Below are positions 34,872-42,696 of a stretch of 46,872 bases of DNA, piece by piece (the first letter of the stretch is position 1; each line of letters starts with the position of its first letter). The stretch lies in the NCBI GenBank assembly GCA_030149815.1, contig JASLHI010000003.1:1-46872 (forward strand). Reading direction: 5' to 3'. This DNA comes from Aquirhabdus sp. GTDB lineage: Bacteria > Pseudomonadota > Gammaproteobacteria > Pseudomonadales > Moraxellaceae. The position numbers were made by a program, and so were the translations under genes. The notes beneath the pieces were generated by a model. The model was given only the letters and a program-made list of their open reading frames with translations, was not told the DNA's origin and did not search any database.

Positions 34872-34948
34872 CGTGATTGGGCTTTGTTTTTTATTGAATT
34901 GATTAAGCAAATTATTGCATTGATGTTGATGACATCAAGGAGTTAAAA

Positions 34949-35836
34949 ATGTCTACAAGTAAGCAAGTTTTGGGCAAGGAAGAGTTACTTTTGGATGAGA
35001 ATCATGTGTTGGCTGATCGTGCTATGCACGATAAGAGTCTGCAAATATCTGCCAAGAAAAAACTCAGTCAGTTTGATTTTTCACTGTTGACTCATGCTTT
35101 TACACGCTCTATTGCCATTGTGTTGTTCTTTGTTTTATGGGAAGCATTACCGCGTCTAGGTGTGGTTGATGCCGCATTTTTGCCGCCATTATCTCAGGTG
35201 TTACAAGCTGGTTGGAAGTTGATTCTGAGTGGTCAGCTATTTGAACACTTAGGAGCAAGTTTATTTCGTTCTGCGGTTGGTTTTGTGATTGCGATTGTGA
35301 TTGGAATTCCGCTTGGGTTACTGATTGGCTGGTATCGCAAATTCTCAGATCTCTTGAGCCCACTTTTAGAAGTTTTTCGTAATACGGCAGCGTTAGCACT
35401 ATTGCCTGTATTTATTCTGTTTTTGGGAATTGGTGAAGCCTCCAAGATTGCATTGGTCATTTATGCCTGTACTTGGCCAATTTTGCTGAACACCATCAGT
35501 GGCGTGCGTAACGTTGATCCTTTATTGATTAAGTCCGCACACACGATGGGCTTAGGACCAATCCGATTGTTTCGTAAAGTCATTTTGCCTGCATCTGTGC
35601 CAACGATTTTTGTGGGGATTCGTTTGGCTGGTGCTTATTCAGTCTTGATTCTGATTGCGGCAGAGATGGTTGGTGCTAAAGCGGGTCTGGGTTATTTGAT
35701 CAACTATGCACAATATAACTTTCAAATTCCAGAAATGTTCTTCGGCATCATTTGCATTACGTTGGTGGGTCTAGCGTTTAATTACGGTTTATTGCTGATT
35801 GAAAAACGCCTGACCACGTGGAAAACAGGTCGATGA
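34949..35836 (+). CDS. ABC transporter permease, SsuC/TauC-like
   Basis: 295 residues with a 50-residue cytoplasmic N-terminal extension, then six membrane segments and the docking loop (VDPLLIKSAHTMGLGPIRLF, then LPASVPTIFVGIRLAG). AAGGAG lies before the start. It is the third permease of the set and, by position, pairs with the binding protein that follows 34 bp later. Confidence 0.92.
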   Translation: MSTSKQVLGKEELLLDENHVLADRAMHDKSLQISAKKKLSQFDFSLLTHAFTRSIAIVLFFVLWEALPRLGVVDAAFLPPLSQVLQAGWKLILSGQLFEHLGASLFRSAVGFVIAIVIGIPLGLLIGWYRKFSDLLSPLLEVFRNTAALALLPVFILFLGIGEASKIALVIYACTWPILLNTISGVRNVDPLLIKSAHTMGLGPIRLFRKVILPASVPTIFVGIRLAGAYSVLILIAAEMVGAKAGLGYLINYAQYNFQIPEMFFGIICITLVGLAFNYGLLLIEKRLTTWKTGR

Positions 35837-35869
35837 TTCATTGATATAAAACAGATGTTAAAGGGCAGG

Positions 35870-36895
35870 ATGATCATCATGAATGTTCCAGCAATACACA
35901 CTATGGCGCGTTATGGGGCTGTGTTATGCCTGTTATTAGTCACGGCGTGCGGTCAGCACAATTCTACCCATAGCGCACAAAATGCCAATAGCTTTGAGTC
36001 ATTAGACATCAAATATCAGGGGACTCCGGGTTTTGTTTGGCCCATAGAACTCGCTGAAGATTTGGGCTATTTAGCACCACTCAAGCTGAACTATACGGGG
36101 ATTTCTATTGGTGGTCCTCAAGGGATTCAAGCGACGCTGACAGGGGATACTGATATCAGTAGTCCTGCTTTTGTTGGTTCAGTGGTCAAAATGTCAGCGA
36201 GTGGTGCGCCAGGTACGGCGGTGATTGCCAGTTATGGAACATTTAAAGATCCATTTACAGGCTATTACGTCCTGAGCAATAGCCCTATTAAATCGGCGCG
36301 AGACCTTATCGGTAAAAGGATTGGCACCAATATCATGGGCGCTCAAGTCGAATTTATGATTCGCGAATATTTACGTCGTGGTGGCTTAACGCCCGAGCAA
36401 GCCAAGCAAGTGACGTTACTCGTGTTGCCACCGGGAACGGCTGAGCAAGCACTACGTCAAGGCAACGTAGATGTCGCACCCCTGTATGGCCCAGCGGTAG
36501 ATCGCGGCAATGTACGTCGGTTGTTCCAAGATTATGATTTGGTCGGTGATTTAACGACAGGCGCGTATGTCATGTCTAATCGCTATATTCAAAGTCATCC
36601 CAATACGACGCATAAACTGGTGACTGGTATTGCGCAAGCGATTGAATGGTCTCGTTCGCATCCGAGAGAGGAGGTGGTTGCGAAATTCGAAGAGATTATT
36701 AAACGTCGTCATCGTAATGAAAATGATGCCATGATCAAGTATTGGACGAGTTATGGAATTCCCAGTACTGGAGGTAAGTTTGATAATCACGCCTTTCAGG
36801 TCTGGGCTGATTGGTTGGTGAAAGATGGTCAAGTGAAACCAGAGCAGATTGATCTGAAAAAAGTCTACACCAATCAGTACAACGATTATCGTTAG
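35870..36895 (+). CDS. Lipoprotein-type ABC substrate-binding protein (second, paralogous)
   Basis: 341 residues from the ATG at 35870 (AAGGG upstream; ATG at 35879 and 35855 also possible). The signal peptide ends LLVTAC, a lipobox, with G after the cysteine. The mature part is a clear paralogue of the protein at 32956: IKYQGTPGFVWPIELAEDLG, GYLAPLKLNYTG, GGPQGIQATLTGDTDISS and LPPGTAEQALRQGNVDVAPL. The two may differ in ligand. Confidence 0.9.
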   Translation: MIIMNVPAIHTMARYGAVLCLLLVTACGQHNSTHSAQNANSFESLDIKYQGTPGFVWPIELAEDLGYLAPLKLNYTGISIGGPQGIQATLTGDTDISSPAFVGSVVKMSASGAPGTAVIASYGTFKDPFTGYYVLSNSPIKSARDLIGKRIGTNIMGAQVEFMIREYLRRGGLTPEQAKQVTLLVLPPGTAEQALRQGNVDVAPLYGPAVDRGNVRRLFQDYDLVGDLTTGAYVMSNRYIQSHPNTTHKLVTGIAQAIEWSRSHPREEVVAKFEEIIKRRHRNENDAMIKYWTSYGIPSTGGKFDNHAFQVWADWLVKDGQVKPEQIDLKKVYTNQYNDYR

Positions 36896-36914
36896 CTAAT
36901 GAGCTCAGTCGTTG

Positions 36915-36939
36915 CGGAATACTCTAGTTGAGTATTCCG
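36915..36939 (+). terminator. Hairpin at end of transporter operon
   Basis: CGGAATACTC and GAGTATTCCG form a perfect 10-bp stem around TAGTT, 19 bases after the last binding-protein stop. It lacks a T run directly after, so it may be a weak terminator. Confidence 0.55.
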
Positions 36940-37084
36940 TTAGATGGAGAATGTAAAAAGTGTTTTTTGAGGGCGAGTTATCTATTATTGAGATAAGCTT
37001 TTTCTATAAATTTAAAAATAAAATCAATATTTTAAATACGCTATAGTTTAGTCATTTTAGTGATTTCTCATTACTTCAGGATTC

Positions 37085-38323
37085 ATGCAATATACCTCAC
37101 TGAGCAGTGTCTGCGAACGACTAAGAGGTATCGTCATGCCACCATTAATCACTTATCCAAATTCTCGCCAATTAGTGAAATCTGAGCGTGCGACAGCCAT
37201 GGTCTTCGAGGATGTCAAATCTCGTGAACTACTTGCGCGTATTGAACAAATTGCTCCGAGTGATGCTAACGTTCTGATCATTGGTGATACAGGTACTGGC
37301 AAGGAGTTGGTTGCCAGACAAGTTCATTTACTGAGTTTACGTGCAGATGAACCATTTATTGCAGTGAATTGCGGTGCATTGACTGAATCATTGGCGGAAA
37401 GTGAATTATTTGGTCATGAGAAAGGTGCGTTTACAGGCGCAATCAGCAGTAGAGTAGGCTGGTTTGAAGCTGCAAATAATGGCACGTTGTTTCTTGATGA
37501 AATTGGTGATTTGTCGCTATCGATGCAAGTCAAATTGTTAAGAGTGCTTCAAGAACGTGAAATTGTTCGAGTCGGATCACTCAAGCCAGTTAAGTTGAAC
37601 GTTCGGGTTATTGCTGCGACCAATGTTCATTTGGAAGAGGCTGTTCGTGCAGGAAAATTCAGAGAGGATTTATTCTACCGATTACATGTCGCATTACTGA
37701 AATTACTTCCGCTATCTGAACGTACAGGCGATGTTTTGCCTTTGGCGTATCATTTTGTGGACGAATATACGCAGCGTCTAGGATATTCTTCAGTCAAGAT
37801 CAGCCCTGCCGCAGAGCAAGTTTTGCTTCAGCATCATTGGGCAGGTAATATTCGTGAGTTAGAAAATACCATTCACCACGCCTTGCTGGTCTGTAAAAAT
37901 AACCAAATTGAAGCCAGAGATTTCTTTTTTTCATCTCTATCGCCTAATCGAGCGCTGAGTCGAAATAAACTCTACTCATGGGAAGAGTGGTCAGCAAATT
38001 CACCGCAGCAGGCATATGGTGGCTGGGCGCAACCTCAATCAAATGCATCACGATATCCATTCGCTGGACAAGAAGAAAATCCACGAGCATTGCTACAACA
38101 AGCGTTATTGAAATGGTTTGAGATTGAGCATTTGCAGCCTAATCAATTACTCGATCAGCAGATTGAAAAAACCATTATGAGCATCGCATATGAATATAGC
38201 CACCGTAATCAGATCCGCACCGCGAAGTTGTTAGGCATCAGCCGTAATATTGTGCGTGCACGTTTGGTTAAACATGGCTTAATTGGTGATGATGTTGCGG
38301 GTTTTGTGGATGTTGAGTTATAG
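37085..38323 (+). CDS. Sigma-54-dependent activator, SfnR-like
   Basis: 412 residues; start at 37085 has AGG only four bases upstream, and the ATG at 37136 (AGAGG, 8-base spacing) is a good alternative. There is no N-terminal receiver or sensor domain. The AAA+ domain begins at about residue 40 with Walker A GDTGTGKE (67-74), the sigma-54 contact loop GAFTGA (114-119) and Walker B FLDEIGD (D138-E139). After a linker of about 100 residues the C-terminal Fis-type helix-turn-helix reads NQIRTAKLLGISRNIVRARL. This is the shape of SfnR, which turns on organosulfur genes in Pseudomonas putida during sulfate starvation (established knowledge). The two sigma-54 promoters in this island are its likely targets. 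Confidence 0.9.
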   Translation: MQYTSLSSVCERLRGIVMPPLITYPNSRQLVKSERATAMVFEDVKSRELLARIEQIAPSDANVLIIGDTGTGKELVARQVHLLSLRADEPFIAVNCGALTESLAESELFGHEKGAFTGAISSRVGWFEAANNGTLFLDEIGDLSLSMQVKLLRVLQEREIVRVGSLKPVKLNVRVIAATNVHLEEAVRAGKFREDLFYRLHVALLKLLPLSERTGDVLPLAYHFVDEYTQRLGYSSVKISPAAEQVLLQHHWAGNIRELENTIHHALLVCKNNQIEARDFFFSSLSPNRALSRNKLYSWEEWSANSPQQAYGGWAQPQSNASRYPFAGQEENPRALLQQALLKWFEIEHLQPNQLLDQQIEKTIMSIAYEYSHRNQIRTAKLLGISRNIVRARLVKHGLIGDDVAGFVDVEL

Positions 38324-38360
38324 CATCTACTTACGCAAATTTTGATGAGTGCTTTGAAGT

Positions 38361-38472
38361 CTTCCCCCGAGGGGTAAGATTTAGATGGGGATGCTTTTGA
38401 TTTTACATTAAAACCATCCCCATCCCCATCCCCTTGCGGAGCAGTGCTCCTCACCCCTTGAAGGGGAATGAG
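38361..38472. repeat. C-rich repeat and hairpin cluster between convergent genes
   Basis: CATCCC is repeated three times at 38413-38433, flanked by three short palindromes: CCCCGAGGGG, GGAGC-AGT-GCTCC (38438-38450) and CCCCTTGAAGGGG (38454-38466). It lies between the converging activator and ATPase genes and resembles the intergenic REP-like elements common in this group of bacteria. It may serve as a terminator for both sides. Confidence 0.45.
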
Positions 38473-38486
38473 TTACAGCGAAAACA

Positions 38487-39317
38487 TCACCATGCAAATT
38501 GGTAATGCTGAAAATTAGTTTGGGGTACAGGCTGAACGAGCTCATCCTTGGGTAATTGACTAAAGTCAGCCAAAATATCATTACGAATTGCAGTTAAGCG
38601 CACATCTTCGCGATGTCTTGGGTGGGCGAGTGTGACAGGTACAATCCGCTTAATCCGTCCTGGATTTGGTTGCATCACGACTACGCGATCACCTAGAAAT
38701 ACCGCTTCTTCGACATCGTGAGTGACGATGATCATCGTGATTTTTTCACTTTGCCAGATACGTTGTAATTCTTGTTGTAGGTTTGCGCGAGTCAGCGCAT
38801 CAAGTGCGCCGAATGGCTCATCTAGCAATAAAATATTGGGGCGATTAACGAGGCTTCGCGCAATGGCGACACGCTGACTCATACCTCCTGAAAGTTGAGC
38901 AGGGTATGCATGTTGGAATGCTGTTAAGTCCACCAACTGCAAATGTTCGTCGATGGTTTGTTCTTGTTCAGCATGTGATAGCGAACTATTTTTCAGTGCA
39001 ATTCGAATATTGTCACGCACTGTCAGCCATGGAAATAGTCGGTGATCTTGAAAGACAATACCCCGTTCCAAACTTGTACCCTGAATCGGTTTTCCGTCAA
39101 TCGTGATCTTGCCTTCAAAGGATTCTTCTAGCCCGACGAGCAAGCGTAGCAGTGTTGATTTACCGCAACCGCTGCTGCCCACGATACTAATAAACTCACC
39201 CGCTTTAATGTCCAATGAAATATCTTGCAGAACCTGCAAAGAAGACTGACTGTGGGCACGTTGATACAGTTTATTCACTTGTTGAATGTTGATTGCCCCG
39301 ACGGCTAGGTTTGTCAT
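38487..39317 (-). CDS. ssuB: ABC transporter ATPase, SsuB-like (second copy)
   Basis: 276 residues. Walker A GSSGCGKST, Q-loop FQDHRLFPW, signature LSGGMSQRVAIARSLV, Walker B ILLLDEPFGALDALTR and VTHDVEEA are present. It is closer to SsuB of aliphatic sulfonate importers than the ATPase at 34041, and its neighbour is an SsuF-like gene, as in the Pseudomonas ssu operon. It runs opposite to the rest of the island, and no permease or binding-protein gene is next to it on its strand, so it may serve the permeases of the plus-strand operon or others elsewhere. Confidence 0.9.
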   Translation of the reverse strand: MTNLAVGAINIQQVNKLYQRAHSQSSLQVLQDISLDIKAGEFISIVGSSGCGKSTLLRLLVGLEESFEGKITIDGKPIQGTSLERGIVFQDHRLFPWLTVRDNIRIALKNSSLSHAEQEQTIDEHLQLVDLTAFQHAYPAQLSGGMSQRVAIARSLVNRPNILLLDEPFGALDALTRANLQQELQRIWQSEKITMIIVTHDVEEAVFLGDRVVVMQPNPGRIKRIVPVTLAHPRHREDVRLTAIRNDILADFSQLPKDELVQPVPQTNFQHYQFAW

Positions 39318-39395
39318 CTGATTACTCGTTTTATTCCTATAGAAGTAATGGCATCAGTGCGTCACATCTCAGATGAAACGCATCGAAAACCGACC

Positions 39396-39611
39396 TTAGA
39401 TTTTTGCCAACGCCACTTCAGTGGATTTGATCAGTACAACGACTTCGCTGCCTTCTTTTAGATCAAGATTTTTGACCGAGCGAGTGGTAATGACCGAAGT
39501 AAATAACCCTGCAGGTGTTTCGACATCGACCTCCGAAACGACTGAACCTTCGATAATCTCTTTCACTACACCTTTGAATTGGTTGCGCACATTAATTTGA
39601 GGAATGCTCAT
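39396..39611 (-). CDS. ssuF: SsuF-like molybdopterin-binding (Mop/TOBE) protein
   Basis: 71 residues, one Mop domain: MSIPQINVRNQFKGVVKEI, then SEVDVETPAGLFTSVIT, and LKEGSEVVVLIKSTEVALAKI. Such proteins bind oxyanions such as molybdate in oligomers. In Pseudomonas putida ssuF belongs to the sulfonate operon and is needed for sulfonate growth (established knowledge). Here it precedes ssuB on the minus strand by 78 bp. Its role in the sulfonate pathway is not well understood. Confidence 0.85.
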   Translation of the reverse strand: MSIPQINVRNQFKGVVKEIIEGSVVSEVDVETPAGLFTSVITTRSVKNLDLKEGSEVVVLIKSTEVALAKI

Positions 39612-40043
39612 TTGAAACTCTCATAGAAAAAACTTGATTTAAGATAAGACGATGAGATGGAAAAGTGAACAAACATTAAGTGATATAAAATCCAGAAAAA
39701 TTCATGACCATCAATTGATTATTGAGTTTCTTTCGTGAGCTGTTGGAGTCCAGAGTGGATATGGTTTGATCAGTTAGAAGACGCATAAATTAATGATGAG
39801 ATTGAATGATCAATATCTTTTTGAACTTGTTTTCTGGCAATTATAGATGTCTCTTTGAGAGAGTTGCCCAATGGTTTTAAAACGGAGTTGAAAAAGATTG
39901 CTTGTATAAAATTTAGTTGTACACTCAGGCTATATGTTATTGCCATCAGTGAAGCATAAATCTTGGGATAAATGAATGTGTGGTGAGTTTGTGTAGAGTT
40001 AGAAATTCGGTAAGATTTTTTGAGTCGAAATAAGGAAATCACA
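39612..40043. other. Intergenic region with a doubtful reading frame
   Basis: A minus-strand frame of 58 codons (39946 to 39770, or 90 from a GTG at 40042) reads SLKETSIIARKQVQKDID and could be protein-like, but no ribosome site precedes it and it would overlap the next gene's start region. No other element recognised. Confidence 0.3.
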
Positions 40044-40346
40044 ATGAATGCATTAGATGCTCGAACTCCGGAAAAAAGACGGTTGGATTTTGTGGAGATG
40101 CACGGCTTATTGATTCTTGAAGCAATCCGAGATTGCCGTAATTTTCAAGAAAAAAGAGTCAAAGAGTATGTGGATCTTGCTGAAAAAAGCACCACCAAAG
40201 ATCTTAAACAAGTGTATTTAGACTTGATTTCTGAAGAAATGCGCAAGCTCAATCGTTATACCAAACTGAGAGCTGATTTTGAAGAATTCTGGGCAAAGCC
40301 CACCGTGGCGAGCCTCAATCCAGCACCTAAGAAAAAGGTCGAATAG
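40044..40346 (+). CDS. Hypothetical conserved-looking protein, 100 residues
   Basis: Start ATG at 40044 with AAGGA seven bases upstream; a longer frame from 40020 has no site. The protein is helical and highly charged (KRRLDFVEMHGLLILEAIRD, EKSTTKDLKQVYLDLISEEMRKL), with no signal peptide or membrane helix, ending in a PKKK tail. I do not recognise the family. It precedes bolA on the same strand by 73 bp. Confidence 0.65.
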   Translation: MNALDARTPEKRRLDFVEMHGLLILEAIRDCRNFQEKRVKEYVDLAEKSTTKDLKQVYLDLISEEMRKLNRYTKLRADFEEFWAKPTVASLNPAPKKKVE

Positions 40347-40419
40347 TATTTTTAACAATACTGAGTATCAGGTGTTTATTTGGTACTAAGTATTCATGTG
40401 GATTATAGAGAGATTGATC

Positions 40420-40737
40420 ATGACAGAAATATCGTCACCTACCTTAAAACAGCAACTTCAAGAACGATTGGAGAGCTTGTCACCGACGGTTCTGGAAGTT
40501 GTCAATGAGTCGCATGGTCATGGTGGTTATTTTGAAGGAAAAGAAAGCCACTTTAAGGTTGTGATTGTGAGTGAAGTGTTTACAGGTCTACGGTCAGTGC
40601 AACGTCATCAAAAAGTCTATGCTGCTGTGGGTGATTTATTGGCAGCGCCTAAAATTCATGCTTTAGCGATCCATGCATATACTGCAGATGAGTGGACAGG
40701 TCAGTCTGTAGATAGCCCAAAATGCGCACATCAATAA
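40420..40737 (+). CDS. bolA: BolA family protein
   Basis: 105 residues from the ATG at 40420. The class II KH-like fold is recognised: LKQQLQERLESLSPTVLEVVNES, HGHGGYFEGKESHFKVVIVSE, SVQRHQKVYAAVGDLL and KIHALAIHAYT. The conserved FKV and RH-x-x-VY motifs are present. BolA proteins bind glutaredoxin through a shared Fe-S cluster or act on cell shape and biofilm genes. This one has a long HGHGGYFE loop typical of the BolA subgroup. Its neighbours are unrelated small genes. Confidence 0.9.
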   Translation: MTEISSPTLKQQLQERLESLSPTVLEVVNESHGHGGYFEGKESHFKVVIVSEVFTGLRSVQRHQKVYAAVGDLLAAPKIHALAIHAYTADEWTGQSVDSPKCAHQ

Positions 40738-40851
40738 TGCAATGGGTGATTCATTTTTATTAAAATTCTTGGTCTATTTTTGCTCATCATCCAGCGTCAC
40801 TTTTCTCTCATGGTCTGATCTGAAGATCGTAAGGCATCAAGGAGCAGGGGA

Positions 40852-41316
40852 ATGCTAATTAAAGTCATTCATGTGATTGCTGGAATGTTAGTTGTCGTTT
40901 TGTTTTATGCACAATTAGGCATGCTGATCAGTCGCCGTAGAGCGGTGCAAACGCTGCGTACTTCTGAAGTTCCTCGAATCGTAGGTTTGCCTAGAGTTCT
41001 AAAAATTGCGATGCATATTTGCTGGTCGATCGTGATTCTTGCGGGGATTTACTTATTTATCAAGTTGCCTGGTATTTATCCGTATTGGTTGTTGGCAAAG
41101 ATATTGCTATTTATCTTCGCCATTATTTTCTCAATTATGAGTTTTCGCGGGAAAGGATCGAGGCGCGCACAAAATATTGGTTTGTTCGGTGCTGCGATTT
41201 GTTATGCTTTGATTATATTATTGGTCGGCATCAAGCCTTGGGGATTTGTGCTCACAGGGAATCTTAATCAGCCTTTATCTGGTAGCGCAAGTGCAGCAAC
41301 AGGACCATCGAATTAA
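40852..41316 (+). CDS. SirB-like inner membrane protein
   Basis: 154 residues with four membrane segments (VIHVIAGMLVVVLFYAQLGM near the start; MHICWSIVILAGIYLFIKLP; LLAKILLFIFAIIFSIMSFRG; NIGLFGAAICYALIILLVGI). The start-to-end pattern, including KVIHVIAG, matches the SirB/YchQ family, which lacks a known biochemical role. Start ATG at 40852 follows AGGAGCAGGGGA. The C-terminal 25 residues are a serine-rich tail. Confidence 0.75.
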   Translation: MLIKVIHVIAGMLVVVLFYAQLGMLISRRRAVQTLRTSEVPRIVGLPRVLKIAMHICWSIVILAGIYLFIKLPGIYPYWLLAKILLFIFAIIFSIMSFRGKGSRRAQNIGLFGAAICYALIILLVGIKPWGFVLTGNLNQPLSGSASAATGPSN

Positions 41317-41372
41317 TCAATAAATTTATATGTTTATCCCGTCGTTTGACGTGGATTCAAGAGGAATATGCA

Positions 41373-42203
41373 ATGCGTCGCGTGGTTTTTAATCAAAAAG
41401 GTGGTGTAGGAAAGTCAAGTATTACCGTGAATCTAGCGGCGATTGCAGCGGCACGTGGCAAGCGGACACTGGTGATTGATCTCGATCCTCAATGTAATTC
41501 AAGTCAATATTTGCTGGGTGAAAAAGCCACGCATGGTCATAACAACCCAATGCTTGAGCCAAATATTGGTAATTTTTTTGAAGAAATTCTTGCGGCCACA
41601 CCGAATAAGGGTTTGATGGGTGGTCTGGGTGGCTTGTTGAAGCATAAAGAAAAAGGTCTGGATGCATTTATTCACCCGACTGATTTTGAGAGATTGTTGG
41701 TCATTCCTGCGAGTCCTGCACTCGGTGCGATGGAACATGCGTTAGAAAGTAAACACAAAATATTCAAGCTACGCGATTCTTTGCGCACGCTCGAAGGTCA
41801 ATTCGATGAGATTTTTATTGATACACCGCCTGCATTTAACTTCTATACATTGTCCGCTTTGATTGCGGTTGAGCGTGTCATCATTCCATTTGACTGTGAT
41901 GTGTTCTCGACACGTGCCTTAATGACGCTATTGGATAACGTGATGGAGTCGCAAAATGATCATAACGCGAGTCTTGCGGTTGAAGGGATTGTGGTGAATC
42001 AATTCCAAAGTCGTGCAAGTCTGCCGCAACAAGTCGTGCAAGATCTTCGTGATCAAGGTTTGCCTGTATTTGCGAGCATGTTGCCGAGCTCGATTATTAT
42101 GAAAGAGTCACATCAGGAAAGTAAGCCTCTCATTCATCACGCACCTGATCATAAATTGACCCAAGCCTTTAATCAGCTTTATGATGAGATGCTGTCAGCA
42201 TAA
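41373..42203 (+). CDS. ParA-type ATPase (orphan)
   Basis: 276 residues from the ATG at 41373 (AGAGGA eight bases upstream). The deviant Walker A reads FNQKGGVGKSSITVNLA, Walker A' is VIDLDPQCNSSQYLL and Walker B is IFIDTPPAF, all at the usual ParA spacing. A positively charged C-terminal part could bind DNA nonspecifically. No ParB gene or parS-like repeat is next to it, so it is not a plasmid or chromosome partition pair; orphan ParA proteins position other cargo at the nucleoid (family knowledge). The partner here is unknown; the small genes around are candidates. Confidence 0.9.
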   Translation: MRRVVFNQKGGVGKSSITVNLAAIAAARGKRTLVIDLDPQCNSSQYLLGEKATHGHNNPMLEPNIGNFFEEILAATPNKGLMGGLGGLLKHKEKGLDAFIHPTDFERLLVIPASPALGAMEHALESKHKIFKLRDSLRTLEGQFDEIFIDTPPAFNFYTLSALIAVERVIIPFDCDVFSTRALMTLLDNVMESQNDHNASLAVEGIVVNQFQSRASLPQQVVQDLRDQGLPVFASMLPSSIIMKESHQESKPLIHHAPDHKLTQAFNQLYDEMLSA

Positions 42204-42247
42204 GTGATGGATTTCGCACTACAGGTGTCTTTAAGGGAGTGATAATA

Positions 42248-42652
42248 ATGATGAGATGCTCTCAGTTTGTTTTTGCAGTAGCGATAGGTATCGCTGCTGC
42301 GAGTTTGTCTGGATGTGCTTCCCAACCTATTCAACCTACATATGTTCCTGTGACAGATTATCAGTCATTAGATTGTAATGGTTTGCGTACAGAATATACG
42401 CGAATCGATACGTATTTGCGCAATGGTGTTGATGAGCCGCATAGTATTTTTTCGGGTATAGGTTTTGGGTTGGGTGCTTTCGGTGGTAGTGGTTTTGGCT
42501 GGGGATGGAGTCCAAGTGTGACGTTTAGCACAGGGCAGTCTTCATCGGGAACGCATGCCGCTTATGCGCGGCTATTAGGTCAGCGTGACGCGGTTAGTCA
42601 ACAGGCGCAGCTTAAAGGCTGTCCGATCGTTGTTCCTGCTGTTCAAAAATAA
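42248..42652 (+). CDS. Small lipoprotein of unknown function
   Basis: 134 residues from the ATG at 42248 (AAGGGAG eight bases upstream). A lipoprotein signal peptide ends LSGC (AIGIAAASLSGCAS). The mature part starts with proline and threonine, has two cysteines (LDCNG, KGCP) and a glycine-rich middle (GFGLGAFGGSGFGWGWSP) that could sit in or near the membrane. I do not recognise the family. It follows the ParA gene by 44 bp. Confidence 0.7.
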   Translation: MMRCSQFVFAVAIGIAAASLSGCASQPIQPTYVPVTDYQSLDCNGLRTEYTRIDTYLRNGVDEPHSIFSGIGFGLGAFGGSGFGWGWSPSVTFSTGQSSSGTHAAYARLLGQRDAVSQQAQLKGCPIVVPAVQK

Positions 42653-42696
42653 AATTAAGTCGATGTCATTAGGCAGATGTATTGTTGAGCAATCGC

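Noticed and set aside
39770..40042. Minus-strand frame of 90 codons
   Set aside because: Starts at a GTG beside the next gene's start codon, no ribosome site, and no recognised domain; kept only as a remark on the intergenic region.
41373..42203. ParA as evidence for a plasmid partition locus
   Set aside because: No ParB gene, no iteron or parS-type repeats, and chromosomal neighbours.
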